From Glaciimonas sp. (GTDB taxonomy: Bacteria; Pseudomonadota; Gammaproteobacteria; Burkholderiales; Burkholderiaceae): a DNA stretch of 9,098 nucleotides. The DNA lies in NCBI GenBank assembly GCA_014377145.1, contig JACMQE010000090.1:1-9098 (forward strand), given 5' to 3'. The notes under the pieces were generated by a model. The model saw nothing but the letters and a program-made list of their open reading frames with translations, did not search any database and was not told where the DNA came from. Both the position numbers and the translations under genes were made by a program. Below, in pieces: positions 1-7,760 of this stretch; positions within the stretch are counted from its first letter, which is position 1, and each line of letters opens with the position of its first letter.

Positions 1-680
1 GAACACTTTACCAATGATGGCACTGCCCGTAACAATCGGATCACGATGCATCGCCTTCTTTTCTTCCCTTATCGCGTAAAAAAAGCCTTCCAATGTACAT
101 TTGGTGACATATCCTTCTAATGTCGCGGCTTGCACCGATACTAAACCTATTTAGCTCACCAAGACTATTGTTGCGTTATACTGGGCTGAGGCTCTGTTAC
201 TGTCAGTAATTTTCTTCACTATTGGCAAAAATTTGCCGCCCAACGGCACCACAGTTTTCTCTCTGAAAAAATCGGTGATCGACGTATCACCGCCACGTAG
301 AATATTTTTTACATCTGTTACAGACATCAATTTCACTGCATTCAATAATAGAGGCTTGGCCGAGGGTACAGCAACCTCTACCCATGATTCATCGATAACA
401 CAAAATCATCTATTTGCTGGCCTTTTCCTATCATTTTCAAGAGCAGACGAGCCTGTTCCAGCACACCCGGCAATCCAATCTTTATTTTATCGTTATTTAA
501 AAATTCATTTTCCACGCCAAGCTTAGAGACCGCCGCGGCTATTCCTTTATCGAGTGCTGCTTTCAATTTAAAACTGGCATCCTGAACACTCAAATCAGCC
601 AAAGAAAAGGTCATTGCATTCGAGGAAACCAGAATGATTATCAAGCCTAGAATACATACAGGTTGAGAAAGAAATTTCAT
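1..680 (-). pseudogene. DUF4197 family secreted protein, broken and cut by the window edge
   Basis: This is a remnant of a DUF4197 protein, a family of exported proteins of unknown function common in Proteobacteria. Translation starts at the ATG at 680, with an AGGGA about 8 bases upstream and a signal-peptide-like start (MKFLSQPVCILGLIIILVSS). The first segment contains DASFKLKAALDKGIAAAV and KIGLPGVLEQARLLLKMIGKG, typical of the N-terminal half. A single-base loss near 381-386 ends this frame at TAG 378-380. The next frame continues the family sequence (EVAVPSAKPLLLNAVKLMSV, GGDTSITDFFREKT, KFLPIVKK) until an in-frame TAA at 151-153, which probably replaced a lysine codon. The same frame is then open to base 1 and still reads family-like (LEGFFYAIREEKKAMHRDP, then IIGKVF). 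Only the last few residues lie outside the window. Two lesions in about 230 codons make a working product unlikely. The assignment is from memory of the family. Confidence 0.88.
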
Positions 681-884
681 GGATAATCCCTGTTAAAAAG
701 TAAACCGGATAGGCGCTTTCAAATGCGCGATAGGAAGCACTAACAATAATTCAGTATCACCTTGTTGTAGCACGATACAGTGCAAGACAAGAATTCTTAA
801 ACTGATGCAAAACGAAACCACGGTGCGTGTAGAAGTTTGCAAAAGCGTAGCTTTCAGTAAATTTCAATACCGGCTGGGACATAT
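681..884. other. Spacer between dgt and the DUF4197 remnant
   Basis: This stretch of about 200 bp lies downstream of dgt and upstream of the DUF4197 start. I see no open frame worth calling, no tRNA, and no hairpin followed by a T-run that would act as an intrinsic terminator for dgt. The only hairpin-like element on the transcribed strand is a short AAAGC/GCTTT pair near 840-856, which is too weak to call. I see no convincing -35/-10 pair for the downstream gene. Confidence 0.5.
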
Positions 885-2045
885 TTATAGGTGGCCGTCA
901 TCGACCAAAAATAAACGACGATGCTCACGTATCGCATAGCGGTCGGTCATGCCAGCAATATAATCAGCAACCTGACGTGCTTGTAGTTGCGTGCCATCCA
1001 GCTGTTGCGCCGCCGCTGACATTAACTGATAATCTGGCGGCAACAAATTCGGTTCGCTAATAAAGCAATCAAACAACTCAACCACAATGCGCCGCGCTTT
1101 ACTGGTCATGCGATTAACAAGATAATGACAATATAGATTTTCTCGTAAAAACTGCTTCAGTTGGGCTGCCTCGCGCGCCATCGGTTCCGAGAAAGCAATC
1201 AGCGGTGCAGCCACCCGCACATCTTCGACTTTTTTGGGAGCAGCGTCCATAATCCGTTGGTGCGAGGTATCGATCAGATCGTTGATCAATGCATTGATCA
1301 TGCGTCGCAACGTTTCGTTAATCGCACGCCGTCCCTGCAAACCGGAAAAATTTGCTTCGACTTCACGGCTGTGGCGGGCAAAGAAATCAATTTGCATCAT
1401 TTGCTCCAGAGTCAACAAACTGGAACGTAGGCCATCATCGATATCGTGATTATTATAGGCAATTTCATCTGCCAAGTTAGCTACCTGAGCTTCAAGCGTC
1501 GGCCGTTTACGTAAAATAAAGCGTTGCCCGATATCGTCAAGTCTTTTGGCGTCAGCAACGGAACAATGCTTGAGTATCCCTTCTCGAGTTTCAAACATGA
1601 GGTTTAAACCGTCGAATGCGCCGTAATGCTGCTCTAACTTGTCGACTAGACGTAAGCTTTGTAGATTATGTTCAAAGCCACCGAAATTTATCATACAAGT
1701 ATTTAATGCATCCTGACCAGCATGACCGAACGGAGTGTGACCGAGATCATGTGCCAACGAAATCGCCTCGACCAGATCCTCATTCAATTGCAAATTGCGT
1801 GCGATGGAACGCGCAATTTGGGCGACTTCTAGGCTGTGCGTAAGGCGTGTGCGAAACAGGTCACCTTCGTGATTAACGAACACCTGCGTCTTGTACTCAA
1901 GCCGGCGGAAGGCCGTGCAATGTACAATACGATCACGGTCACGTTGAAATTCTGTCCGAGTATTCGGCGCATCTTCAGCAAACAAACGTCCTCGCGAAGC
2001 CGCTGAGTGCACAGCATACGAGGCGAGAGACGCTTCTATATTCAT
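885..2045 (-). CDS. dgt: Deoxyguanosinetriphosphate triphosphohydrolase-like HD-domain protein (dGTPase)
   Basis: This gene encodes an intact 386-residue HD-superfamily hydrolase of the dGTPase family, which converts dGTP to deoxyguanosine and triphosphate in the cytosol and helps control dNTP pools. The expected metal-site order is visible: H70 in [12 protein letters not shown], the HD pair H99-D100 in [17 protein letters not shown], and D193 in [16 protein letters not shown]. The N-terminal [20 protein letters not shown] block (residues 36-55) and [11 protein letters not shown] (122-132) are family hallmarks. Length matches the bacterial type of about 370-390 residues. The ATG at 2045 overlaps the aroB stop by four bases (ATGA), so translation is probably coupled to aroB. 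There is no strong ribosome binding site of its own, and the coupling supports this start. The dgt-after-aroB order is usual in Burkholderiales. Family members differ in nucleotide preference, so strict dGTP specificity is assumed. Confidence 0.95.
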   Translation of the reverse strand: MNIEASLASYAVHSAASRGRLFAEDAPNTRTEFQRDRDRIVHCTAFRRLEYKTQVFVNHEGDLFRTRLTHSLEVAQIARSIARNLQLNEDLVEAISLAHDLGHTPFGHAGQDALNTCMINFGGFEHNLQSLRLVDKLEQHYGAFDGLNLMFETREGILKHCSVADAKRLDDIGQRFILRKRPTLEAQVANLADEIAYNNHDIDDGLRSSLLTLEQMMQIDFFARHSREVEANFSGLQGRRAINETLRRMINALINDLIDTSHQRIMDAAPKKVEDVRVAAPLIAFSEPMAREAAQLKQFLRENLYCHYLVNRMTSKARRIVVELFDCFISEPNLLPPDYQLMSAAAQQLDGTQLQARQVADYIAGMTDRYAIREHRRLFLVDDGHL

Positions 2046-3193
2046 AAAAAAGGCGTTAAGTGGTGTATTGTCGCCGTTATCGTTGCTGATAAGGCCTCTT
2101 CCGAGGTGGTAGTAATCAGAGCGGCGCCCAGTTGTTTCATTAAAATAAATTTGATTTGACCGCCTTCGTTTTTCTTATCGATTTGCATCAGCTCAAGCCA
2201 ACGTGCGGCACCAAGATCTGGTGCCACTGTTGGCAACCCGGCAGCCTGTATTAATGCGCTAACTCGTTCACGCGTCCGTGCATCAATGTAACCCAGCCGA
2301 TGCGATAAGTCAGCCGCCATGATCATGCCACAACCAACTGCTTCGCCGTGCAGCCATACGCCATAGCCGAGACCGGATTCAATTGCATGGCCGAAAGTAT
2401 GACCAAAATTTAAGATCGCCCGCAAACCTTCTTCACGCTCGTCTTGACGTACTACATCGGCTTTGATTTTGCACGAGCGCTGAATCGCATAGGCCAAAGC
2501 AGTACTATCACGGGCTCGCAATTTACCGACATTGGCTTCTAACCAACTAAAGAAGGCTGTATCGATCACGGCCCCGTATTTAATCACTTCAGCCAGACCA
2601 GCAGACAATTCCCGCTCAGGCAATGTTTGTAATGTCAGGATATCGGCGATCACTGCCTGGGGCTGGTAGAAGGCACCAATCATATTTTTTCCCAGCGGAT
2701 GATTGATGCCAGTTTTACCGCCGACTGAAGAATCAACTTGCGCCAACAAAGTGGTGGGGATTTGGATAAACGGCACGCCACGCATATACGCTGATGCAGC
2801 ATAACCAGTTAAATCCCCGATGACGCCACCGCCAAGTGCAAGCAGCGTAGTTTTGCGGTCGCACTTTTCGGCTAGCAAGCGATCAAAAATAATCATCAGG
2901 CTGGGCCAAGCTTTTTTTTCTTCGCCGTCAGGAAGAATGATCTCAATCACTTTTTTGCCTGCTGCCATGAGGGTCGCACGCAGCCGATCCAGATATAGGG
3001 GAGCGACGATAGTATTTGTCACAATGGCGACTTGTTTACCTTGGATTAGACGCGCAAGTAGCTCATGGTCCCCCAGCAGTGCTTGTCCAATTTCGATTGG
3101 ATAGCTACGCTCTCCCAATTCCACCCGCAAGCTAATCGATGATGAGGATGCTGCCGGGCAGAGTGTTGAGTTAAATGCATTTTGCTGATTCAT
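2042..3193 (-). CDS. aroB: 3-dehydroquinate synthase
   Basis: AroB converts 3-deoxy-D-arabino-heptulosonate 7-phosphate to 3-dehydroquinate, the second step of the shikimate pathway, using NAD+ and a divalent metal (Zn or Co) in the cytosol. From the ATG at 3193 the protein is 383 residues, slightly longer than the usual 360 or so because of a loose N-terminal stretch rich in Ser and Ala. Visible motifs are LPDGEEKK (88-94), the NAD-binding [17 protein letters not shown] (118-134), [20 protein letters not shown] (146-165), [12 protein letters not shown] (196-207), [13 protein letters not shown] (260-272) and [11 protein letters not shown] (280-290). E202, H265 and H282 are the expected metal ligands. 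The frame is open to 3304, but starts upstream of 3193 would overlap aroK, and the conserved domain begins only at about residue 20. I see no Shine-Dalgarno sequence before 3193, so the start is less certain than the identity. The gene follows aroK by 43 bases and overlaps dgt. Confidence 0.97.
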   Translation of the reverse strand: MNQQNAFNSTLCPAASSSSISLRVELGERSYPIEIGQALLGDHELLARLIQGKQVAIVTNTIVAPLYLDRLRATLMAAGKKVIEIILPDGEEKKAWPSLMIIFDRLLAEKCDRKTTLLALGGGVIGDLTGYAASAYMRGVPFIQIPTTLLAQVDSSVGGKTGINHPLGKNMIGAFYQPQAVIADILTLQTLPERELSAGLAEVIKYGAVIDTAFFSWLEANVGKLRARDSTALAYAIQRSCKIKADVVRQDEREEGLRAILNFGHTFGHAIESGLGYGVWLHGEAVGCGMIMAADLSHRLGYIDARTRERVSALIQAAGLPTVAPDLGAARWLELMQIDKKNEGGQIKFILMKQLGAALITTTSEEALSATITATIHHLTPFL

Positions 3194-3236
3194 AATAGAT
3201 GTAATGGGAGTGGATTGCGAATATGGGCAGTATCTT

Positions 3237-3809
3237 TTAAGGAAGCTGTGATGGCATAGGCAGCACACTGAGTACCTCGTGCACATCGTCGTGCATAGAT
3301 GCAATATTTAAATGCGAAGAAATAGTACGTACCAGAAATTGTACGCTGGGTCTTCCTGTATCAATGATGATATCGGCAACTTCACGATAGAGAGGATCCC
3401 GCTGACGCGTCAGCTCTTCCAGCACCCTGCGAGGGTCTGCGGTTTGCAACAGGGGACGATTTTTGTCTCGACCAGTTCGTTGCAAAATATGATGAACGCT
3501 GGCACGCAAGTAAATGACAGTGCCAGAACTTTTCAATAAAGTCCGATTGTCCGAGTTTAAGATAGCTCCTCCGCCTGTTGCCAGCACTATATTATGACGC
3601 GCAGTGAGATCTCGGATTACCTCCACTTCAAGTTGACGAAAACTGGTTTCGCCTTCAATTTCGAAAATCAGCGGGATTGAAGCACCAGAGCGCGCTTCAA
3701 TTTCATGGTCTGAGTCAACGAACAGTTTATTGAGTTTTGTCGCCAGGGCGCGACCAATCGTGGTTTTACCTGAACCCATCAGACCAACCAAAATAATATT
3801 GCTTTTCAT
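3237..3809 (-). CDS. aroK: Shikimate kinase
   Basis: AroK phosphorylates shikimate to shikimate 3-phosphate with ATP, the fifth step of the shikimate pathway, in the cytosol. The 190-residue protein from the ATG at 3809 has all key parts of this P-loop kinase. These are the Walker A motif GLMGSGKTT (residues 9-17), the DSD motif with D32 and D34, R58 in SFRQLE, the ATGGGA glycine triplet (79-81), and the lid sequence RDKNRPLL with R118. ADIIIDTGR follows near the C-terminus. A GTG two codons upstream (3815) is possible, but the ATG directly before [11 protein letters not shown] fits family starts better. The last 20 residues or so extend past the usual domain end. The gene follows the pilQ remnant after about 230 bp and precedes aroB by 43 bases, the usual aroK-aroB pairing. 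No lesion is visible, in sharp contrast to the genes upstream. Confidence 0.96.
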   Translation of the reverse strand: MKSNIILVGLMGSGKTTIGRALATKLNKLFVDSDHEIEARSGASIPLIFEIEGETSFRQLEVEVIRDLTARHNIVLATGGGAILNSDNRTLLKSSGTVIYLRASVHHILQRTGRDKNRPLLQTADPRRVLEELTRQRDPLYREVADIIIDTGRPSVQFLVRTISSHLNIASMHDDVHEVLSVLPMPSQLP

Positions 3810-3911
3810 GTACACCGTACCATTTCACCACTTAACTTTTTTCGCAAATACACAAACTGTCGCATAATCAGTGTCTGTGCGGCTATTTTGCTGAGTTATT
3901 AACTTGCTATA

Positions 3912-3940
3912 AGTATATCTCAAACGACAGCAATGCACAA
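3912..3940 (-). promoter_or_regulatory. Candidate sigma-70 promoter for aroK-aroB-dgt
   Basis: On the minus strand, TTGTGC (3940-3935) is followed after exactly 17 bases by TATACT (3917-3912). The -10 element matches the consensus at five of six positions, and the -35 matches at the TTG core. The start of transcription would fall near 3905, about 95 bases upstream of the aroK ATG. A promoter here would let the intact aroK-aroB-dgt genes be expressed without reading through the broken pil operon. It is a consensus match by eye only. Confidence 0.45.
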
Positions 3941-3960
3941 TGCGCAGTGTACATTGCACA
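3934..3960. repeat. Two adjacent 13-bp palindrome-like boxes overlapping the aroK -35
   Basis: TGCACAATGCGCA (3934-3946) and TGTACATTGCACA (3948-3960) are each near-palindromic. In both, one off-centre base pair and the central base break the symmetry. They are separated by one base, so the centres are 14 bp apart. Read together, the segment also forms a hairpin with CAATGCACA (3931-3939) and TGTACATTG (3948-3956) as arms, one mismatch and an 8-base loop. The left box covers the candidate -35. Such a layout would suit a dimeric regulator, but I recognise no named operator and chance cannot be excluded. Confidence 0.3.
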
Positions 3961-4041
3961 GGGAAGCTAACACCTTGCTTTGCATCGACTCGCGTTGCTT
4001 TCGCTACATTTACTTTTACAATACATTAATAACACAAACCA

Positions 4042-5892
4042 TTAACCTCCAGCGATCCGCTCTATGACGACTTTTGGCGTCAGGAAAATCAGTAACTCCG
4101 TTCTTTTGTTAACAACCGCAGCTTGTTTGAAAAGATAACCCAGAATCGAAATATCTACAAACATTTGATGTTGCCGTCCAGAGTAGTTTGGGGCGTTACT
4201 TCAAGTTTTAGATTTGCTTTCTTGAGCTCAAAGGAGGTAGCAACGCTACTAGTGGCGCTTTTGTACGGAATTTCCATTCTCTGTTCGATCAATGCTTTTT
4301 GCTGATCGGCATTGATTACGCGCGGACTAGAGATGATTTTTTCTTGACCATCGGCTTCGAGACCCGACAATTCAAGGCTGATAAATTTAGACGCAGCGGA
4401 ATTAAAAAGCGTCGACGTTACCGAACCTGCCGTACCATTCGCGGGAGATGCTGGCAAATTCACGGCGCTTTGTTCAAGACCTGGAGTAGTCGCACCTATT
4501 CCTTTCGAAGCTGTTGTTGATGCTACTTGCCGTCCCCCTGCTGCGACGTTGGCAATATTAAAATAAAACCCAAACTTAGCACCGAGATTGCGGCTAAAAC
4601 CATCATTTCCCTCTATCATACGCGCCTCAATTAATACCTGACGTGAGGCGATATCGACTTTTGTAACCAGAGTACGAATATTTTCCAACAAGGTGGGCGT
4701 ATCGGTAGTAAATAGTTGATTTGTACGGGGGTCGATGACAACACTTCCAAGCTTGGACAAAATACTGTTTTTTCTTGCCAGTATTAGCGCCATCGTCATT
4801 GATACCAAATACTTTTCTAAACTCTCTGGCCTTTTGATAAGTCAAATGAGACGACTCGGTACGCAATAGCTCCAGATCGGCAATTAGGGCGCGTTGCTCT
4901 AACTCCAGTTTTTCTTTGATAAGCAATTCATCTTTCGGTGCAATCTAGAGTACTGAACCGTTCTTGCACATATCCAACCCTTTGGCTTGCAAGACGATAT
5001 CTAATGCCTGGTCCCATAGCACGTCTTTGAGAGGTAGGGTCAGATTACACCTTGACGGTGTCGCTTGTAATAATATCCAAACCAGTAAAAGTAGCCATTA
5101 CCTGCAATACAACCCGCACTTCTATATTTTGGAAATTTAGCGATAGTTTGTCACCACGATAATTCTGTACGCCCTGCCCTAATTTATTCGGTTGCCCCTG
5201 TAGACGTACATTCACGACCACTTGCTTGGGAGGTTGATCAATACGACCTTCTCCAGCGCTGCCACGGCGGAAATCAATGACGTGCAAGGCCGGCTTACTG
5301 CCTTGCATATCGGCAATAGAGTAGGTTACCGGTATTGGTTTATTCAAAGCTGCGTGAAGTATGACGACAACATTTGCACCATTTTTATTCCCTGGATTAA
5401 AGTCAGCCGGAGCGCTGGGTATGATAGGGACGCCAGCAGTATTCACTGCAGTTGCGAGATTATTTTAGTCTCTAATCGTCATTATTACAGCAAGACCGTC
5501 AATTACCAAAGCGTAATTTAATGAACGGGTAAGATTGATAACAAGACGCGCACGATCATCATTCTGGGCCACAATCAAATTACGCACATCTCCCAAACTG
5601 ACGTCTTGTACTGTCTCGCCCGTTGCATTGCCAACACCAGGAAAATCCAGTGTAATCTGTGCCGACTTGATAATTGTAAAATCAACCGGTAGCGCCCTAA
5701 TCAGATTTTTCAAATGTATCGTGATGATCGTATTAGTGCCCTGATGATTCGCACTAACCGACGTAATGGCATTGCTGTCTGCCATCGCAGAATGTCGAAA
5801 TCCAATTAACAAAACCAGTGCTGCCAACTTTAACGCTTTGTGACAAATCACAATTTGACTATTGCCTTTTCTATGCCCTTTACTGTGCTCAT
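4042..5892 (-). pseudogene. pilQ: Type IV pilus secretin PilQ, heavily decayed
   Basis: PilQ normally forms the outer-membrane secretin ring through which the pilus passes. The ancestral start is probably the ATG at 5892, overlapping the pilP stop (ATGA). A frameshift follows, and the main frame opens at GTG 5851 with a signal-peptide-like stretch and one AMIN domain (LKNLIRALPVDFTII, ITLDFPGVG, DDRARLVINLTRSLNYAL). An in-frame TAA (5465-5467) interrupts codon 129. The frame resumes to HVIDFRRGSAGEGRI, then jumps near 5239 to QVVVNVRLQGQPNKL, so roughly 70 residues of the second AMIN region seem missing. Further lesions are a one-base gain near 5045-5052, a Trp-to-TAG change in SVLxIAPKDELL (4945-4947), and one extra base in a six-A run (T6 on plus, 4768-4773). 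Finally, a deletion with frameshift near 4160 joins LEVTPQTTLDGNI to DISILGYLFK and removes the secretin signature. The C-terminus NKRTELLIFLTPKVV ends at TAA 4042-4044. Identity is clear and function is lost. Confidence 0.93.
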
Positions 5893-6435
5893 TTTGTGCT
5901 CTCCTGCAATGCTAACTTGGCTTCGCGTTCGACCTATTTGCCGGACGCATCTTGTACGATTTCTTTCAAATTTACTTCCCTCTCGCGGATATTTGTTACC
6001 ATGCCGAAATTCTGACCAACATAGCTACCCACCTTGACTTGAAAAACGGCCTTGCAATTTGTAACAACGCATAACTCAAACTGAATTTTTGTGAGATCCC
6101 ACCATCCTGAATGTATCCAGCGGATAGTTTTCCAGCACTTCCCGCCGACGCTTTAGATTCGGCTTAAGACCGTTGCCATCCGCTCGGATTTTTGCCAATC
6201 CCACCACCAATTTGTTGGCGTTAAATGGATCGATACTGAACTTGCCTGCATAGCCAAAAGGAATAAATATTTTTGGCTCGGTTAGTTGGGGGACAAATAC
6301 ATGAGTATGCACTTTGACATCCACCATCAACTCTTTAAGTTCTTATACGTCGCTGTCGCTGCAACCAGATACTGTTGAAAACAGTAATAAGATGTTAAGA
6401 ATCTGAGCCGGTCGACCAATAAAAGAGGAAATCAT
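5889..6435 (-). pseudogene. pilP: Type IV pilus assembly lipoprotein PilP, broken
   Basis: PilP is an inner-membrane lipoprotein that links the PilN-PilO complex to PilQ. The ATG at 6435 overlaps the pilO stop (ATGA). The N-terminus has a hydrophobic signal and the lipobox VSGC at residues 22-25, but codon 31 is TAA (6343-6345). The same frame continues with family sequence: FIPFGYAGKFSIDPFNANKL and RRREVLENYPLDTFRMVG. It ends at TGA 6076-6078 after an indel. The next frame gives SYALLQI, and a one-base loss near 6054 leads to KAVFQVKVGSYVGQNFGMVT. The sequence then runs through LKEIVQDASGK to a TAG (5934-5936) where homologues have tryptophan before VER. The natural stop is TGA 5889-5891. 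At least four lesions in about 180 codons rule out a normal product. The C-terminal part is assembled by hand from three frames. Confidence 0.87.
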
Positions 6436-7093
6436 TTTGCGCCCTTCGATTCGGTCGCATCAGTGCTTTTCCGTTGGGCGGCCACTTCTTCTGGATCTAG
6501 ATATTGGAAAGTCTTGGCGATGGCCTCTAATGTTAATACGCCATCTTTACCGGTGATGAGATGCATATTGTTGAGTTTGACAATATGTGGAAAACTGGCC
6601 ATATCAATGGTAAACGAACCCACGTCGTGATAACCGCCGGTGGCCTTGATATCGATCGGCAACTCTGTGTAATAATCCTTTACGACAACTTGACTCGGTT
6701 TGAATAATTCAAACTGCAGTCCTCTGCATAAACCCACCTGATTAATATCTGATAGCAATGCGTCGATTTCAGCTCTGCTGGGTAGTTGTTTTTCTAGCTT
6801 GACAACACGTATTCGGCGACCTGTTTCTTTTGTCTACGGAGGCCTTCCAAATTTATTGCTTTTTGAATTTTGCTTTTGTATGCATCTTTTAACTGTAGCT
6901 CTTTCTGTGCGCCATTAGCGAGTTCAGTTTGTTGATCACTCCAATAAAAAACCAGCCAAGAAACATCACCACCAATAACACCCCAACGCCACACAAGTTG
7001 CGGGGAACGGTGGGCTAATGACCAGGATGGCGCCCATTCACCCTCCCTAAATTGGGCGCTAAGCGAAGCAATCCGCTCTTCCAAATCAATCAT
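6432..7093 (-). pseudogene. pilO: Type IV pilus inner-membrane protein PilO, frameshifted
   Basis: PilO is a single-pass inner-membrane protein that dimerises with PilN in the pilus alignment complex. The start is the ATG at 7093, with GAGGGA about 7-8 bases upstream. The first frame gives an amphipathic N-terminus, then WSDQQTELANGAQKELQLKD and KAINLEGLRRQKKQVAEYV, a typical coiled region. It stops at TAG 6794-6796 after a one-base loss near 6808. The next frame picks up at KLEKQLPSRAEIDALLSDIN and runs intact through GLQFELFKPSQVVVKDYY and AIAKTFQYLDPEEVAAQRK to TGA at 6432. The membrane segment is also odd. A gained base near 6991 and a lost base in a six-A run (plus strand 6946-6951) put about 15 residues in the wrong frame. 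The alternative frame there reads GVGVLLVVMFLGWFF, a proper membrane helix. Function is therefore very doubtful. Confidence 0.88.
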
Positions 7094-7103
7094 TCTGTAT
7101 CCC

Positions 7104-7760
7104 TCATATCAATGCTGCTCTGTTACTTGGGGACTCTTGGAGGGGCGCCGCCATTGCTGTCGACACGTCTCCTTTTTTGTCCGCCGTATCGGGTAAATTT
7201 TCACTTGGACGCTTAGACTGTGAAAGTGACTGTGAAAGCGAAAACCCGCTTGCTGTCGTTTCCGGTACCTATGCAGCGAGAATTTCACTCAAATCAGGAT
7301 GCTCCAACCATCGAGAGTTATTACGCAGATTGCGTAGTAGTTCGGAATCTGGTTCATTTGAATTTGCATCGCCATTCAAAACAACATGCTGCCCGTCCTG
7401 CTGGAAGCTACGCAAATAAATACCTTTCGGTACTTGTTTCATCAACTTGTCCATCAAATACACAGGTTGATTACGATCACCTTGCAAGTTCACAACGACT
7501 TGTTGACGGACTTTGAGGGAAGTGATGTTCTGTCTGAAATTGATAATTTCCTTAATTTCGCCATCTAAAAGCGTATTTTCTTGTTGGATGAAGCGGTTAT
7601 GCACATTTTGATTAGAACCGCTATGGGCAAAGTAAACGCCCAATAACAACACGAGAAGCAATCCGACGACTGCTGATATTCCCAGGATCACAAAAAAGTT
7701 GCTCTTGTTCTGCTTTCACTTTCTTTCGCAATGAGGTGGTAAATTGATCTTAATTATCAA
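7104..7760 (-). pseudogene. pilN: Type IV pilus inner-membrane protein PilN, broken
   Basis: PilN is a bitopic inner-membrane protein whose cytoplasmic tail (usually an INLLP-type motif) binds PilM. The reading frame starts at TTG 7760, overlapping the pilM stop as TTGA. The usual start here would be ATGA, so the start may itself be eroded. It encodes IIKINLPPHCERK, then TGA at codon 15 (7716-7718), most simply CGA to TGA. The frame stays open afterwards: NFFVILGISAVVG with a membrane helix, a coiled region LDGEIKEIINFRQNI, and KQVPKGIYLRSFQQDGQHVV, up to TAG 7269-7271. A one-base loss there moves the sequence to a frame reading GTGNDSKRVFAFTVTFTV. A further shift near 7214 restores KRPSENLPDTADKKGD. 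The C-terminal end is uncertain, at TGA 7104-7106 or 7109-7111 depending on frame. A GTG at 7691 could start a product lacking the PilM-binding tail, but nothing suggests it is used. Confidence 0.88.
7216..7239 (+). repeat. Tandem 12-bp duplication inside the pilN remnant
   Basis: GACTGTGAAAGT (7216-7227) is followed directly by GACTGTGAAAGC (7228-7239), identical at 11 of 12 positions. It lies in the C-terminal part of pilN, next to the frame change near 7214. A 12-bp duplication is itself in frame, so it is not the cause of the disruption. It looks like a slippage product. Confidence 0.6.

Larger units (their letters stand above)
3810..4041. other. Spacer between the pilQ remnant and aroK
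   Basis: This non-coding stretch of about 230 bp forms the leader of aroK. It contains the candidate promoter at 3912-3940 and the two palindrome-like boxes at 3934-3960, described separately. I see no open frame and no hairpin with a T-run that would terminate pil transcription. The retention of an ordered leader beside decayed genes suggests it is still functional, which is inference. Confidence 0.5.

Noticed and set aside
789..798. Perfect palindrome AAGAATTCTT in the dgt-DUF4197 spacer
   Set aside because: It is too short for a terminator stem, has no loop and no T-run, and is expected by chance in DNA of this composition.
3194..3304. Longer aroB start at 3304 giving 420 residues
   Set aside because: It would overlap the 3' end of aroK by 68 bases, and the added Cys-rich residues do not belong to the AroB fold.
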